A stretch of 64,000 bases of DNA from Janibacter anophelis NBRC 107843 (GTDB lineage Bacteria > Actinomycetota > Actinomycetes > Actinomycetales > Dermatophilaceae): contig NZ_BCSQ01000006.1 of assembly GCF_001570945.1 (NCBI RefSeq), positions 1 to 64,000 of the forward strand, given 5' to 3'. The notes below the pieces were generated by a model. That model searched no databases and was not told where the DNA came from. It saw only the letters and a list, made by a program, of their open reading frames with translations. How positions within the stretch are numbered: the stretch's first letter is position 1; each line of letters begins with the position of its first letter. Positions 17,800 through 26,042 of the stretch are shown here, one piece after another. Both the position numbers and the translations under genes were made by a program.

Positions 17800-19440
17800 A
17801 TGTCCCAGAGCACCCAGACCACTGACGCTCAGGCGATCGGTGGCACCGACGTCCCCGACGACATCGACATCCACACGACGGCCGGCAAGCTCGCCGACCT
17901 CAAGCGTCGGGTGGCCGAGGTCGCGCACGCAGGTTCGGAGCGTGCCGTCGAGAAGCAGCACGCCCGCGGCAAGAAGACTGCCCGTGAGCGCATCGCCCTC
18001 CTCCTCGACGAGGACAGCTTCGTCGAGATGGACAAGTACGCACGGCACCGGTCGACGGCGTTCGGCCAGGAGGCCAACCGTCCCTACGGCGACGGTGTCG
18101 TCACCGGGTACGGCACGGTCGACGGCCGTCAGGTCGCCGTCTTCGCGCAGGACTTCACGGTCTTCGGTGGGTCCCTCGGTGAGGTCTTCGGCGAGAAGAT
18201 CACCAAGGTCATGGACTTCGCCATGAAGATCGGCTGCCCGGTCATCGGGCTCAACGACTCCGGCGGCGCTCGTATCCAGGAGGGCGTCGTCTCGCTCGGC
18301 CTGTACGGCGAGATCTTCAAGCGCAACGTGCACGCGTCGGGTGTCATCCCGCAGATCTCGCTCATCATGGGCCCGTGCGCCGGCGGTGCTGTCTACTCCC
18401 CCGCCGTCACCGACTTCACCGTCATGGTCGACCAGACCTCGCACATGTTCATCACCGGCCCCGACGTGATCAAGACGGTCACCGGTGAGGACGTGGAGTT
18501 CGAGGACCTCGGCGGCGCCCGCTCGCACAACACCAAGTCCGGAGTCGCGCACTACATGGGCACCGACGAGGAGGACGCCATCGACTACGTCAAGGCGCTC
18601 CTGTCGTACCTGCCGAGCAACAACCTCGAGACCGCGCCGCTCTACGGCGGCGAGCTCGACCTCGCGGTCAACGACACCGACCTGACGCTCGACACGATCA
18701 TCCCCGACTCGGCGAACATGCCCTACGACATGAAGGCGGTCATCGAGACCGTCGTCGACGACGGCGAGTTCCTCGAGGTGCACCCGCTCTTCGCGCCCAA
18801 CATGATCTGCGGCTTCGCCCGGGTCGAGGGCCAGTCGGTCGGCATCGTCGCCAACAACCCGATGCAGTTCGCCGGCACGCTCGACATCGACGCGTCGGAG
18901 AAGGCCGCGCGCTTCGTGCGCACCTGCGACGCCTTCAACGTGCCGGTCCTGACCTTCGTCGACGTCCCCGGCTTCCTGCCCGGCACCGACCAGGAGTGGA
19001 ACGGCATCATCCGCCGCGGCGCCAAGCTCATCTACGCCTACGCCGAGGCCACCGTCCCGCTCGTCACGGTCATCACCCGCAAGGCCTACGGCGGCGCCTA
19101 CGACGTCATGGGGTCCAAGCACCTCGGCGCCGACATCAACCTCGCGTGGCCGACCGCCCAGATCGCCGTCATGGGCGCGCAGGGCGCGGTCAACATCCTC
19201 TACCGCAAGCAGCTCGCGGCCGCCGAGGCCGAGGGTCGCGACGTCGAGGAGGCGCGCCAGGAGTTCATCACCGCCTACGAGGACGCGCTGGCCAACCCGT
19301 ACGTCGCCGCCGAGCGCGGCTACATCGACACGGTCATCACCCCGAGCAACACGCGGATGAACGTCTCCAAGGCGCTGCGGGCGCTGCGCACCAAGCGCGA
19401 GACGCTGCCGCCCAAGAAGCACGGGAACATTCCGCTGTGA
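17800..19440 (+). CDS. pccB: Acyl-CoA (propionyl-CoA) carboxylase beta subunit
   Basis: 546-aa carboxyltransferase subunit, equivalent in place and length to AccD5 of M. tuberculosis. It moves the carboxyl group from carboxybiotin (on AccA3) to propionyl-CoA or acetyl-CoA. Blocks: [30 protein letters not shown] (N-terminal oxyanion hole), [36 protein letters not shown] (C-terminal oxyanion hole) and the end KKHGNIPL. Substrate preference cannot be read with certainty. Start ATG 17800 is leaderless, and the accE start overlaps its stop. Confidence 0.95.
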   Translation: MSQSTQTTDAQAIGGTDVPDDIDIHTTAGKLADLKRRVAEVAHAGSERAVEKQHARGKKTARERIALLLDEDSFVEMDKYARHRSTAFGQEANRPYGDGVVTGYGTVDGRQVAVFAQDFTVFGGSLGEVFGEKITKVMDFAMKIGCPVIGLNDSGGARIQEGVVSLGLYGEIFKRNVHASGVIPQISLIMGPCAGGAVYSPAVTDFTVMVDQTSHMFITGPDVIKTVTGEDVEFEDLGGARSHNTKSGVAHYMGTDEEDAIDYVKALLSYLPSNNLETAPLYGGELDLAVNDTDLTLDTIIPDSANMPYDMKAVIETVVDDGEFLEVHPLFAPNMICGFARVEGQSVGIVANNPMQFAGTLDIDASEKAARFVRTCDAFNVPVLTFVDVPGFLPGTDQEWNGIIRRGAKLIYAYAEATVPLVTVITRKAYGGAYDVMGSKHLGADINLAWPTAQIAVMGAQGAVNILYRKQLAAAEAEGRDVEEARQEFITAYEDALANPYVAAERGYIDTVITPSNTRMNVSKALRALRTKRETLPPKKHGNIPL

Positions 19441-19682
19441 TGGCTTCGCAGGCTCAGGACACCGAGCAGCCGGCGGCCCCCGCCGGCCCGCGCATCGAGG
19501 TCCTCGGCGACGCCTCACCCGAGCAGGTCGCCGCGCTCGTCGCGGTCCTGTCCGGTCTGGGCGGTGGCGAAGGGGAGGCCCCTGCGGCTCCCCCTTCGGC
19601 CTGGTCGAACCCCGCGCGGCTCGTCCGTCCGGCGGTGTACCCCGCACCCGGCGGGTGGATCGCCTCCGGCCTCCCCCGCTGA
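19440..19682 (+). CDS. accE: Acyl-CoA carboxylase epsilon subunit
   Basis: 80-aa small subunit that stabilises the AccA3-AccD5 complex in actinobacteria. The N-terminal half has IEVLGDASPEQVAALVAVLSGL (the conserved helix-forming part), then a variable Ala/Pro linker, and it ends GGWIASGLPR, the usual W-ASGLPR tail. ATG overlaps the pccB stop as TGATG. An inverted pair of CGAAGGGG-type words (19568 and 19590) lies in the linker, where the protein is least constrained. Confidence 0.9.
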   Translation: MASQAQDTEQPAAPAGPRIEVLGDASPEQVAALVAVLSGLGGGEGEAPAAPPSAWSNPARLVRPAVYPAPGGWIASGLPR

Positions 19683-19724
19683 CCCACCACCTCCTGCGGG
19701 TGTTGGCCGCCCACGAGTGCTGAT

Positions 19725-19766
19725 TCGAAGAAGGACCGCGACCTCCAGGTCGCGGTCCTTCTTCGA
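19725..19766 (+). terminator. Long perfect hairpin after pccB-accE
   Basis: Arms 19725-19744 and 19747-19766 are exact 20-base reverse complements around a CC centre (starts TCGAAGAAGGACCGCGACCT). It should end the pccB-accE transcript. A related hairpin occurs at 20850-20893 on the far side of the next gene. Confidence 0.75.
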
Positions 19767-19869
19767 TCGGGGCAGCCACTCGTCCACACCTTCGACCGAG
19801 CGAACCACCTCGTCCACAGACGACGGTCCCACCCCGGCTGCACGCCGCTGACGGGCCAGCCTCAACCAC

Positions 19870-20811
19870 ATGGGTGGGCGACGCGAGATCTCTCAACGAA
19901 TGAACCAGTCCGCGCTCGAGGCTGCTGACGCCACCGGCGGGGTCCTGTCGCGGAAGGACCTGCGCGCGCTCGGGATCGGGAGGGACCGCGTCGCCGCCCA
20001 TGTGAGGGCCGGCCGGTGGCGCCTGCACGGCCGGCACACCGTGTCCGTGCACACCGGCGAGCTCTCTCCCGTCGGGCAGGCGTGGCGCGCTGTCCACGAG
20101 AGCTGTGGCGACGCCCGGGTCGACGGTGTGACGAGCCTGCAGATCGCCGGCGTCACCGGCCTGTCCGACACGACGGTGCACGTGTCGCTCCACCACCTGT
20201 GTCAGGTCCGGCCAATCGAGGGCGTCGTCCAGCACAAGGTCTCTCGCCGCACGGAGACCGAGGCGTCCCTGCCCGGTCTGCCGCGGACCCCGCCACCGCT
20301 GGCTGCCCTGCGAGCCGCACAGTGGGCGGTCACCGACCGACAGGCCGCCCTCTTCCTCGTCCTGCCCGTGCAACAACGGATCACGACCGCGGAGCACCTG
20401 CGGACGACCCACGCCCAGTACCGGGGTCGTCGACGGCGTGCGGTGGTGGCACAACTCATCGACGACATCGCCGACGGAGCCCAGTCCGTGGGTGAGCTCG
20501 ACCTGGTACCTGCCCTGCGGCGACGTGGACTCCCGCCACCGACGCGTCAGGCCGTTCGCCGTGTCGACGGCCGGACGCGCTACCTCGACGTCTGCTGGGA
20601 GGACATCGGCCTCGCGCTCGAGATCGACGGGGCCGCCCACTCCGCCGGACTGGAGGTGACACACGACCACCTGCGCCAGAACGCCCTTACCGTCGGCGGG
20701 GACCTCATCCTGAGGATGAACCTCATCGGTCTGCGCCTGCACCGTGAGGAGTTCCTCGACCAGGTCGTCGCTGCGCACGCCGAGCTCTCTCGGCGAGCCA
20801 CGCCCGGCTGA
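19870..20811 (+). CDS. AbiEi-like winged-helix / DUF559 (Vsr-like nuclease fold) protein
   Basis: 313 aa. Residues 10-60 (VLSRKDLRALGIGRDRVAAHVRAGRWRLHGRHTV) resemble the N-terminal helix-turn-helix of AbiEi-type antitoxin domains. Residues about 200-305 resemble DUF559, a Vsr/restriction-endonuclease-like fold: YLDVCWEDIGLALEIDG gives an Asp...Glu-x-Asp active-site pattern, with DHLRQNAL and RMNLIGLRL later. Such fusions are common in actinobacteria and of unknown function; no cognate toxin gene is next to it. ATG 19870 has CAGCCT 7 bases upstream; ATG 19900 is an alternative. Codon use looks less strict than in its neighbours, and related hairpins flank it. Confidence 0.7.
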   Translation: MGGRREISQRMNQSALEAADATGGVLSRKDLRALGIGRDRVAAHVRAGRWRLHGRHTVSVHTGELSPVGQAWRAVHESCGDARVDGVTSLQIAGVTGLSDTTVHVSLHHLCQVRPIEGVVQHKVSRRTETEASLPGLPRTPPPLAALRAAQWAVTDRQAALFLVLPVQQRITTAEHLRTTHAQYRGRRRRAVVAQLIDDIADGAQSVGELDLVPALRRRGLPPPTRQAVRRVDGRTRYLDVCWEDIGLALEIDGAAHSAGLEVTHDHLRQNALTVGGDLILRMNLIGLRLHREEFLDQVVAAHAELSRRATPG

Positions 20812-20849
20812 CGGATGTGCCCGCCCTTCGTCGCTCGCGGGTCACGCCA

Positions 20850-20893
20850 TTCGAAGAAGACGCGCGACCTACACCTCGCGCTTCTTCTTCGAA
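20850..20893 (+). terminator. Hairpin after the DUF559 gene, related to the one before it
   Basis: TTCGAAGAAG (20850-20859) pairs with CTTCTTCGAA (20884-20893), then CGCG with CGCG inside. It shares the pattern ATTCGAAGAAG - CGCGACCT - CTTCTTCGA with 19725-19766. Confidence 0.65.
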
Positions 20894-20931
20894 CCGCCAG
20901 GTCGGCGCCATGAGGAGCGAAGGGGGCGACG

Positions 20932-20937
20932 TAGCCT
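20932..20937 (+). promoter_or_regulatory. -10 box (TAGCCT) of the MOSC gene
   Basis: TAGCCT ends 6 bases before GTG 20944. A CGAAGGGGG word (20918-20926) lies just upstream of it. Confidence 0.55.
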
Positions 20938-20943
20938 CGTCCG

Positions 20944-21618
20944 GTGGCCACCTCCCTTCCCCGCGTGCTGTCCGTCAACATCGGGCGCCCGATGCTGCAA
21001 CGCGTCCCCAAGGGGCGACCCACCGGCATCGGCAAGACGCCCGTGGACGTCATCCACGTGAGCGACCCCGGCCCCAAGCGCGTCGTCGACGGGGCGGGTG
21101 TCTCCGGTGTGGTCGGTGACCACGTCGGCGACGGACGGCACCACGGAGGGTCCGACCAGGCGGTCTACGCGTTCGCCCGTGAGGAGCTGGACCAGTGGGA
21201 GCGCGAGCTCGGGCGCGAGCTGCCGCACGGGATGTTCGGCGAGAACCTCACGACCGCGGAGCTCGACGTCGACGCGGCCGAGGTCGGCGACCGGTGGCGC
21301 GTCGGCTCGGCGCTGCTCGAGGTCCGCGGGCCACGCGTGCCGTGCGCGACCTTCGCCGCGCGGATGGGCGAACGCGGATGGGTCAAGCGCTTCGCGGCGC
21401 ACGGGCGCAGCGGCGCCTACCTGCAGGTGCTCGAGCCCGGCGAGATCCGTCCGGGCGACTCCATCGAGGTCACACCCTCGGGCTCGGGCCTGACGCTGCC
21501 GACGTACCTGCGGGCCTGGTTCGGCGACATGGACGCGGCCCGGACGGCCATCGGCTCGGGCGCCCTGACCGGCGCCCGTCGCACGGAGCTGGAGCGCTTG
21601 ATCGAGCGCCGACTCTGA
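20944..21618 (+). CDS. MOSC domain protein (YiiM-like)
   Basis: 224 aa. MOSC domains carry a sulfur- or molybdenum-cofactor-binding Cys. Here it is in EVRGPRVPCATFAARMG. Other YiiM-type blocks: VLSVNIGRP at the N terminus, GVVGDHVGDGRHHGGSDQAVYAF, ELGRELPHGMFGENLTT and PGDSIEV. YiiM proteins reduce N-hydroxylated purines and xenobiotics together with a partner reductase; that role is inferred only from the family. GTG 20944 is chosen from the leaderless promoter and from where homology begins. Monocistronic. Confidence 0.85.
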   Translation: MATSLPRVLSVNIGRPMLQRVPKGRPTGIGKTPVDVIHVSDPGPKRVVDGAGVSGVVGDHVGDGRHHGGSDQAVYAFAREELDQWERELGRELPHGMFGENLTTAELDVDAAEVGDRWRVGSALLEVRGPRVPCATFAARMGERGWVKRFAAHGRSGAYLQVLEPGEIRPGDSIEVTPSGSGLTLPTYLRAWFGDMDAARTAIGSGALTGARRTELERLIERRL

Positions 21619-21716
21619 CCGTGCACTCCCTCATCCGGCCGAGCCACGAGCGCCCCGGTAGCGTGGCCGGGTGAACCACCGCGAGGGGCGCGGTGGTGCA
21701 TGACGAAGGGGGACCC

Positions 21717-22814
21717 GTGACCAAGCGCGCCACGATCGCTGTCGGCCTGACGCTCGCCGTCCTGGGCACCACCGGCTGCGGACTCCTCGACCTGGCGAGT
21801 GACAGCGAGGAGGACACCGGCATCACCGCCGGGCTCGCCGAGCTCCCGCAGCCCGACGACGGCGAGTACACCGTCCGCGTCGTCGACCTCGACGCCGCGA
21901 CCGAGGCCGCCGGCCTGGAGCGACCCACCGACCTCAGCCCCGAGGCCATCACGGCCTGGGTCGGGCCCCTCTCGGGCATGAAGCGGGACGACTCCTTCGC
22001 ACCGGTGATCGCCCAAATGCCGGAGGTGACCAACCCGCGGATGACCTACCAGACGCAGGAGTTCCACGACATCGCGGGATGGTCCGCGGTCGATGTCACC
22101 TCCTACGCGGAGGTCGTTGACCTGCCCGGCACCTTCGCCTCCCTCGCCGGAGACTTCGACGACTCGACGCTCGAGCACCTGCCGGAGGTCGCCGACGGCG
22201 TGCGCACCGTCGGTGACGGTGAGGACGGGCGCGGAGACATCTCGCGCAGGACCGTGGTGCAGCCGATGGGTGCCCCCGTCCGCATGGCCCACCGTGACGG
22301 ACGACTCGCGGTCTCGTCCTCGACCTCCGACACGCAGGACTGGCTGGAGGGTGGGCCCGAGAGCACCCTGGCCGACGACCCACGGGCCAGCGCCTTGGCG
22401 GAGGCCCTCGACGCCCAGGACGTCATCTCGGCCCAGCTCGTCGTCGGCAGCAACTTCCGGGTGGGCGACTACGCACGCGTCCCCGGCGCAGCGCAGCAGG
22501 TCGGGCCGCTGCCGGATCACGCCTTCGACGCGGTGGGTCTCGGGTGGGCGGCGCCGGACGGGGATCCCCGGATGGTCGCCGTCTACCACTTCGCCGACGA
22601 GGAGTCGGCCGACGCTTCCGTCGCTCCGCTGGAGGAGCTGTTCACCGACGGCAGGGACTCACGGGGCCGCAAGCTCGCCGAGACCTATGGCCTCGACGAG
22701 GTCACCTCCGACGGCTCCGTCGTGACCGTCACCCTGGGCGCGGCGCGTCCGGAGGCCGCGGGCGAGCTCTCGTCACGGCTGGTGCGACGCGACGTCCCCT
22801 TCCAGCACTCGTAG
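21717..22814 (+). CDS. Putative lipoprotein, function unknown
   Basis: 365 aa. The N terminus VTKRATIAVGLTLAVLGTTGC is a lipoprotein signal peptide with the modified Cys at residue 21, so the protein is anchored outside the membrane. I do not recognise the rest; it is acidic, soluble, without repeats, and contains alternating strand-like runs (TVRVVDLDA, VISAQLVVGSN, RMVAVYHFADEE). GTG 21717 is chosen because GAAGGGGG (from a CGAAGGGGG word at 21704) serves as Shine-Dalgarno 4 bases before it. It converges on the rnhA gene. Confidence 0.75.
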   Translation: MTKRATIAVGLTLAVLGTTGCGLLDLASDSEEDTGITAGLAELPQPDDGEYTVRVVDLDAATEAAGLERPTDLSPEAITAWVGPLSGMKRDDSFAPVIAQMPEVTNPRMTYQTQEFHDIAGWSAVDVTSYAEVVDLPGTFASLAGDFDDSTLEHLPEVADGVRTVGDGEDGRGDISRRTVVQPMGAPVRMAHRDGRLAVSSSTSDTQDWLEGGPESTLADDPRASALAEALDAQDVISAQLVVGSNFRVGDYARVPGAAQQVGPLPDHAFDAVGLGWAAPDGDPRMVAVYHFADEESADASVAPLEELFTDGRDSRGRKLAETYGLDEVTSDGSVVTVTLGAARPEAAGELSSRLVRRDVPFQHS

Positions 22815-22842
22815 CACCCACCGGTCGGAGGAGGCCAGGACC

Positions 22843-23388
22843 TCAGAAGAGGGAGAGCGGCTCCTCGAGCTCCGGCTCCCCACCCACGGCCACCTGCTCG
22901 CCGACTGCGGCAGCACCCGCCCGTGCACCCGCGATGCCGGGTCCGCGATCGGGGGCGACCCCCTTCGCCCATGCCGCGGCCGCGCTCGTGGCGAGCCGGT
23001 CCGCGTGCTCGTTGAGCTCGTGACCGGTGTGCCCCTTGACCCACTCGAAGGTCACCGCACGCCCCGCCATCGCCGCGTCGAGCGCCTGCATGATCTCGAG
23101 GTTGAGGACCGGCTTGCCGTCCTTCTTGCGCCAGCCCTTGGCCTTCCAGCCCGGCAACCACAGGGTGATCGACTTGATGACGTAGAGGCTGTCGCAGATG
23201 ACGTGCAGGTCCTCGCCGAGGTGCGCCGTCTGCTGCAGCAGGTCGAGGACCGCGGTCAGCTCGCCCATGTTGTTGGTCCCGTGCGCCCACCCGCCTCGGT
23301 CCCACCGCTCCTCGTCGATGTACCAGCCCCAGCCGGCGGGTCCGGGGTTGCCGAGGGCGGAGCCGTCGGCGGCGGCGGTCAGGGTCAT
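22843..23388 (-). CDS. rnhA: Ribonuclease HI
   Basis: 181 aa. Cuts RNA in RNA-DNA hybrids. The four catalytic carboxylates are visible: Asp in TAAADGSALGNPGPAGWG, Glu in NNMGELTAVLDLL, Asp in VICDSLYVIKSI and Asp in NEHADRLATSAA; His of KGHTGHELN is the conserved loop His. The last about 40 residues (Ala/Gly/Glu-rich) extend beyond the usual 145-155 aa enzyme. The ATG has CGGAG 7 bases upstream, preceded by CGAAGGGGGG at 23407. Confidence 0.92.
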   Translation of the reverse strand: MTLTAAADGSALGNPGPAGWGWYIDEERWDRGGWAHGTNNMGELTAVLDLLQQTAHLGEDLHVICDSLYVIKSITLWLPGWKAKGWRKKDGKPVLNLEIMQALDAAMAGRAVTFEWVKGHTGHELNEHADRLATSAAAAWAKGVAPDRGPGIAGARAGAAAVGEQVAVGGEPELEEPLSLF

Positions 23389-23431
23389 GCGATCACTCCG
23401 GTGGGACGAAGGGGGGTGGGCCGCCTTCCTA

Positions 23432-24229
23432 TCAGACGCTCGCGAGGATCTCACCGTGCACGATGACGAACCAGCCGTCCCGTGAGTCCGTCCACTCCCG
23501 CCAACCATCGACGACCTGCGCGATCTCCGCTGCGTCGGCGAGTCCCTGCCCGACGACCTGGTCGTGGAATCCGGACCCGACGGCCCGCCGCTGCCACTGA
23601 CCACCCCACCACTGGCGCGCGGCGTCGTCCGCGAAGCACCACACCGATGCGGTCGCCGTGACCCCGGTGAGCCCGGCGGCGTGGGCCCACCCGAGCAGGT
23701 ACCGACCGGCGTCCGGCTCGCCCCCGGTCCCCCGGGCCGCCGCCCGGTAGAGCTCGAGCCATCGATCGAGCCCGGGGTGCGCGGGAGCCCACGTCATCGC
23801 CTCGTAGTCGGCGTCGCGCGCCGCGACCAGGCCACCTGGACGGGTCACGCGGGCCATCTCGCGGAGCATCCCGACGGGGTCGGGTACGTGCTGCAGGACC
23901 TGGTGGGCGTGCACCACGTCAAAGGCGCCGTCGTCGAAGGGCAACCGCATCGCATCCGCCGTCTCGAACCGCGTGCGGGAGTCACCCGCGGCCTCGGCCG
24001 CCGCGCGAGCCGACGCGATGACCGACGCGGACGCGTCGATGCCCACGACCTCGCCGGGAGCCACCCGCCGGGCGAGGTCCAGCGTGATCGAGCCAGGTCC
24101 GCACCCCACGTCGAGGACGCGCATCCCGGGCCGCAGGTGCGCGGCCAGGTAGGCGGCCGAGTTGTCGACCGTGCGAGCGGCGTGCGCAGCGACGACCGGC
24201 GCGGCGTGCCCGTGCAGATAAGGGTGCAT
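23432..24229 (-). CDS. Class I SAM-dependent methyltransferase
   Basis: 265 aa. SAM-binding motif I VLDVGCGPGSITLDLA, acidic motif II VVGIDASASVI, ETADAMRLPFDDGAFDVVHAHQVLQHVPDPVGMLREMARVTRPGG (motifs III and post III). It resembles UbiE/YcgJ-type enzymes of the 260-270 aa class. The C-terminal part (WGGQWQRRAVGSGFHDQ) is typical of an actinobacterial subgroup with unknown substrate. It diverges from the DUF885 gene with about 70 bases between. Confidence 0.85.
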   Translation of the reverse strand: MHPYLHGHAAPVVAAHAARTVDNSAAYLAAHLRPGMRVLDVGCGPGSITLDLARRVAPGEVVGIDASASVIASARAAAEAAGDSRTRFETADAMRLPFDDGAFDVVHAHQVLQHVPDPVGMLREMARVTRPGGLVAARDADYEAMTWAPAHPGLDRWLELYRAAARGTGGEPDAGRYLLGWAHAAGLTGVTATASVWCFADDAARQWWGGQWQRRAVGSGFHDQVVGQGLADAAEIAQVVDGWREWTDSRDGWFVIVHGEILASV

Positions 24230-24287
24230 GCCTCGAGCGTGGCACCGACACCGAGCCCTCGAGCCCACCGCCCACAGTGCAGGCAGG

Positions 24288-24293
24288 TACCGT
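24288..24293 (+). promoter_or_regulatory. -10 box (TACCGT) of the DUF885 gene
   Basis: TACCGT ends 7 bases before GTG 24301; no Shine-Dalgarno sequence. Confidence 0.55.
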
Positions 24294-24300
24294 CCGGCAT

Positions 24301-25986
24301 GTGACACAGGAGCAGAGCCGCCCCAGGACCGAGATCGACCGCATCGCCGAGGACCACCTCGACGCCGAGGTCGAGCTGTCCCCCATCACCGCGACCTACC
24401 TCGGTCTGCCGGGCCACGAGAGCGACCTCGACGACCTCTCCCCCGCCGGCTTCGAGGCGGGCTCGCAGCTGCGGCGCCGCACCCTGGCGGCGCTCGACGG
24501 CGCCACCCCCGTCGACGACGTCGACCGCGTGACGCTCGAGGCGATGCGCGAGCGCCTCGGGCTCGCCGAGGAGATCCACGCCGCGGGCCTGGACCTGCAG
24601 CAGATCAACGTCATCGCCTCCCCCATGCAGTCCGTGCGCGACGTCTTCGACCTCATGCCCACCGACACCGCGGACGACTGGGCGACCCTCGCCACCCGCC
24701 TGGCCAAGGTGCCCACCGCCCTTGAGCAGTGGACCGAGTCGCTCACCGCCGCAGCGACGAAGGGGGCGATCGCCCCCCTTCGTCAGTACGAACGCTGCAT
24801 CGAGCAGTGCGCCGACCTCACCGCCCCCGACGGGTACTTCGCCGGGCTGCTGGCCGGCGCGACCCTCGAGGGTGGCGCCGCCCTGCCGGACTCCGTCGCG
24901 GCGGACCTGCAACGGTCCGTGGAGGCCGCCGCGCAGGCCCACCGCGACCTCGCGACCCGCCTCGGCGCGCTCCGCCGTGACCGGGCCCCGCAGGAGGACG
25001 CGTGCGGGCGGGAGGCCTACGAGCTGTACTCGCGGGACTTCCTCGGCGCGCGCGTCGACCTGGAGGAGACCTATGCGTGGGGCCAGGAGGAGCTCGCCCG
25101 CATCACCGCCGAGATGGCGGCGGTCGCCGACCGCATCCGCCCGGGGGCGACGGTCAAGGAGGCCATCGCCGCCCTCGATGCCGACCCGCGCTACCAGCTG
25201 CACGGCACCGACGCCCTGCGCGAGTGGATGCAGACGACCGCCGACGAGGCGATCCGGCTGCTCGACCCACACGTGGACATCCCCGAGCCGGTGCGCACCA
25301 TCGAGTGCCGCATCGCCCCCACCGAGACGGGCGGGATCTACTACACGGGGCCGAGCGACGACTTCTCCCGTCCGGGGCGCATGTGGTGGTCCGTGCCCAA
25401 GGGGGTCACCGAGTTCGGCACCTGGCGCGAGCTGACGACGGTCTACCACGAGGGCGTCCCGGGCCACCACCTGCAGGTCGGCCAGACGGTCCACCGCAAG
25501 GAGCTGCTCAACCGCTGGCGCCGCCTCGCCTCGTGGACCTCGGGCCACGGCGAGGGCTGGGCGCTCTACGCCGAGTGGCTCATGGCCGAGCTCGGCCACA
25601 TGGACGACCCGGGCAACCGGATGGGTCTGCTCGACGGTCAGTCGCTGCGCGCCGCTCGCGTCGTCCTCGACATCGGCGTGCACTGCGGCTTCGAGGCACC
25701 GGCCGAGGTCGGCGGAGGGGCCTGGACGTATGACAAGGCGTGGGACTTCCTCTCGGCGCACGCCAACATGGACGAGGGCTTCCTGCGCTTCGAGCTCGAC
25801 CGCTACCTCGGGTGGCCGGGGCAGGCCCCGAGCTACAAGATCGGCGAGCGGCTGTGGCTGCAGCTGCGTGAGGAGACCGCGCGCCGCGAGGGTGCCGACT
25901 TCGACCTCAAGGCCTTCCACCGGCGCGCCCTCGATATCGGCGGGGTCGGGCTCGACACCCTGCGCACCGCCGTCCTCGGCGACTGA
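24301..25986 (+). CDS. DUF885 family putative metallopeptidase
   Basis: 561 aa, the usual length of DUF885 proteins. A zinc-peptidase-like motif is clear: YHEGVPGHHLQ at about residue 380, with downstream SGHGEGWALYAEWLM supplying a further acidic ligand. No signal peptide, so it is probably cytoplasmic. The family is predicted to hold carboxypeptidase- or dipeptidase-like enzymes; the substrate is unknown. GTG 24301 is supported by the leaderless promoter. Residues about 154-165 are encoded by an inverted pair of CGAAGGGGG words. Confidence 0.85.
   Translation: MTQEQSRPRTEIDRIAEDHLDAEVELSPITATYLGLPGHESDLDDLSPAGFEAGSQLRRRTLAALDGATPVDDVDRVTLEAMRERLGLAEEIHAAGLDLQQINVIASPMQSVRDVFDLMPTDTADDWATLATRLAKVPTALEQWTESLTAAATKGAIAPLRQYERCIEQCADLTAPDGYFAGLLAGATLEGGAALPDSVAADLQRSVEAAAQAHRDLATRLGALRRDRAPQEDACGREAYELYSRDFLGARVDLEETYAWGQEELARITAEMAAVADRIRPGATVKEAIAALDADPRYQLHGTDALREWMQTTADEAIRLLDPHVDIPEPVRTIECRIAPTETGGIYYTGPSDDFSRPGRMWWSVPKGVTEFGTWRELTTVYHEGVPGHHLQVGQTVHRKELLNRWRRLASWTSGHGEGWALYAEWLMAELGHMDDPGNRMGLLDGQSLRAARVVLDIGVHCGFEAPAEVGGGAWTYDKAWDFLSAHANMDEGFLRFELDRYLGWPGQAPSYKIGERLWLQLREETARREGADFDLKAFHRRALDIGGVGLDTLRTAVLGD
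24755..24784. repeat. Inverted pair of CGAAGGGGG words inside a coding region
   Basis: Forward word 24758-24766 and reverse word 24774-24782 form a near-perfect palindrome extended by GAC/GTC. The reverse half uses the rare Leu codon CTT. Confidence 0.85.
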
Positions 25987-26029
25987 CGGACCTGAGCACG
26001 ATGGCCCACGCGCGATCCCCTGACGCAAC

Positions 26030-26035
26030 TACGCT
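26030..26035 (+). promoter_or_regulatory. -10 box (TACGCT) of the Ser-rich lipoprotein gene
   Basis: TACGCT ends 7 bases before GTG 26043; no Shine-Dalgarno sequence. Confidence 0.55.
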
Positions 26036-26042
26036 GGGTGCC

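Noticed and set aside
16987-20778. A 1,263-codon minus-strand frame running through pccB, accE and the DUF559 gene
   Set aside because: Only its last 263 codons are birA. The rest is the antisense shadow of pccB and has no family similarity.
19870-20811. An AbiE-type phage-defence pair, from the AbiEi-like N-terminal domain
   Set aside because: There is no AbiEii nucleotidyltransferase gene nearby, and the C terminus is DUF559 and not the AbiEi antitoxin domain.
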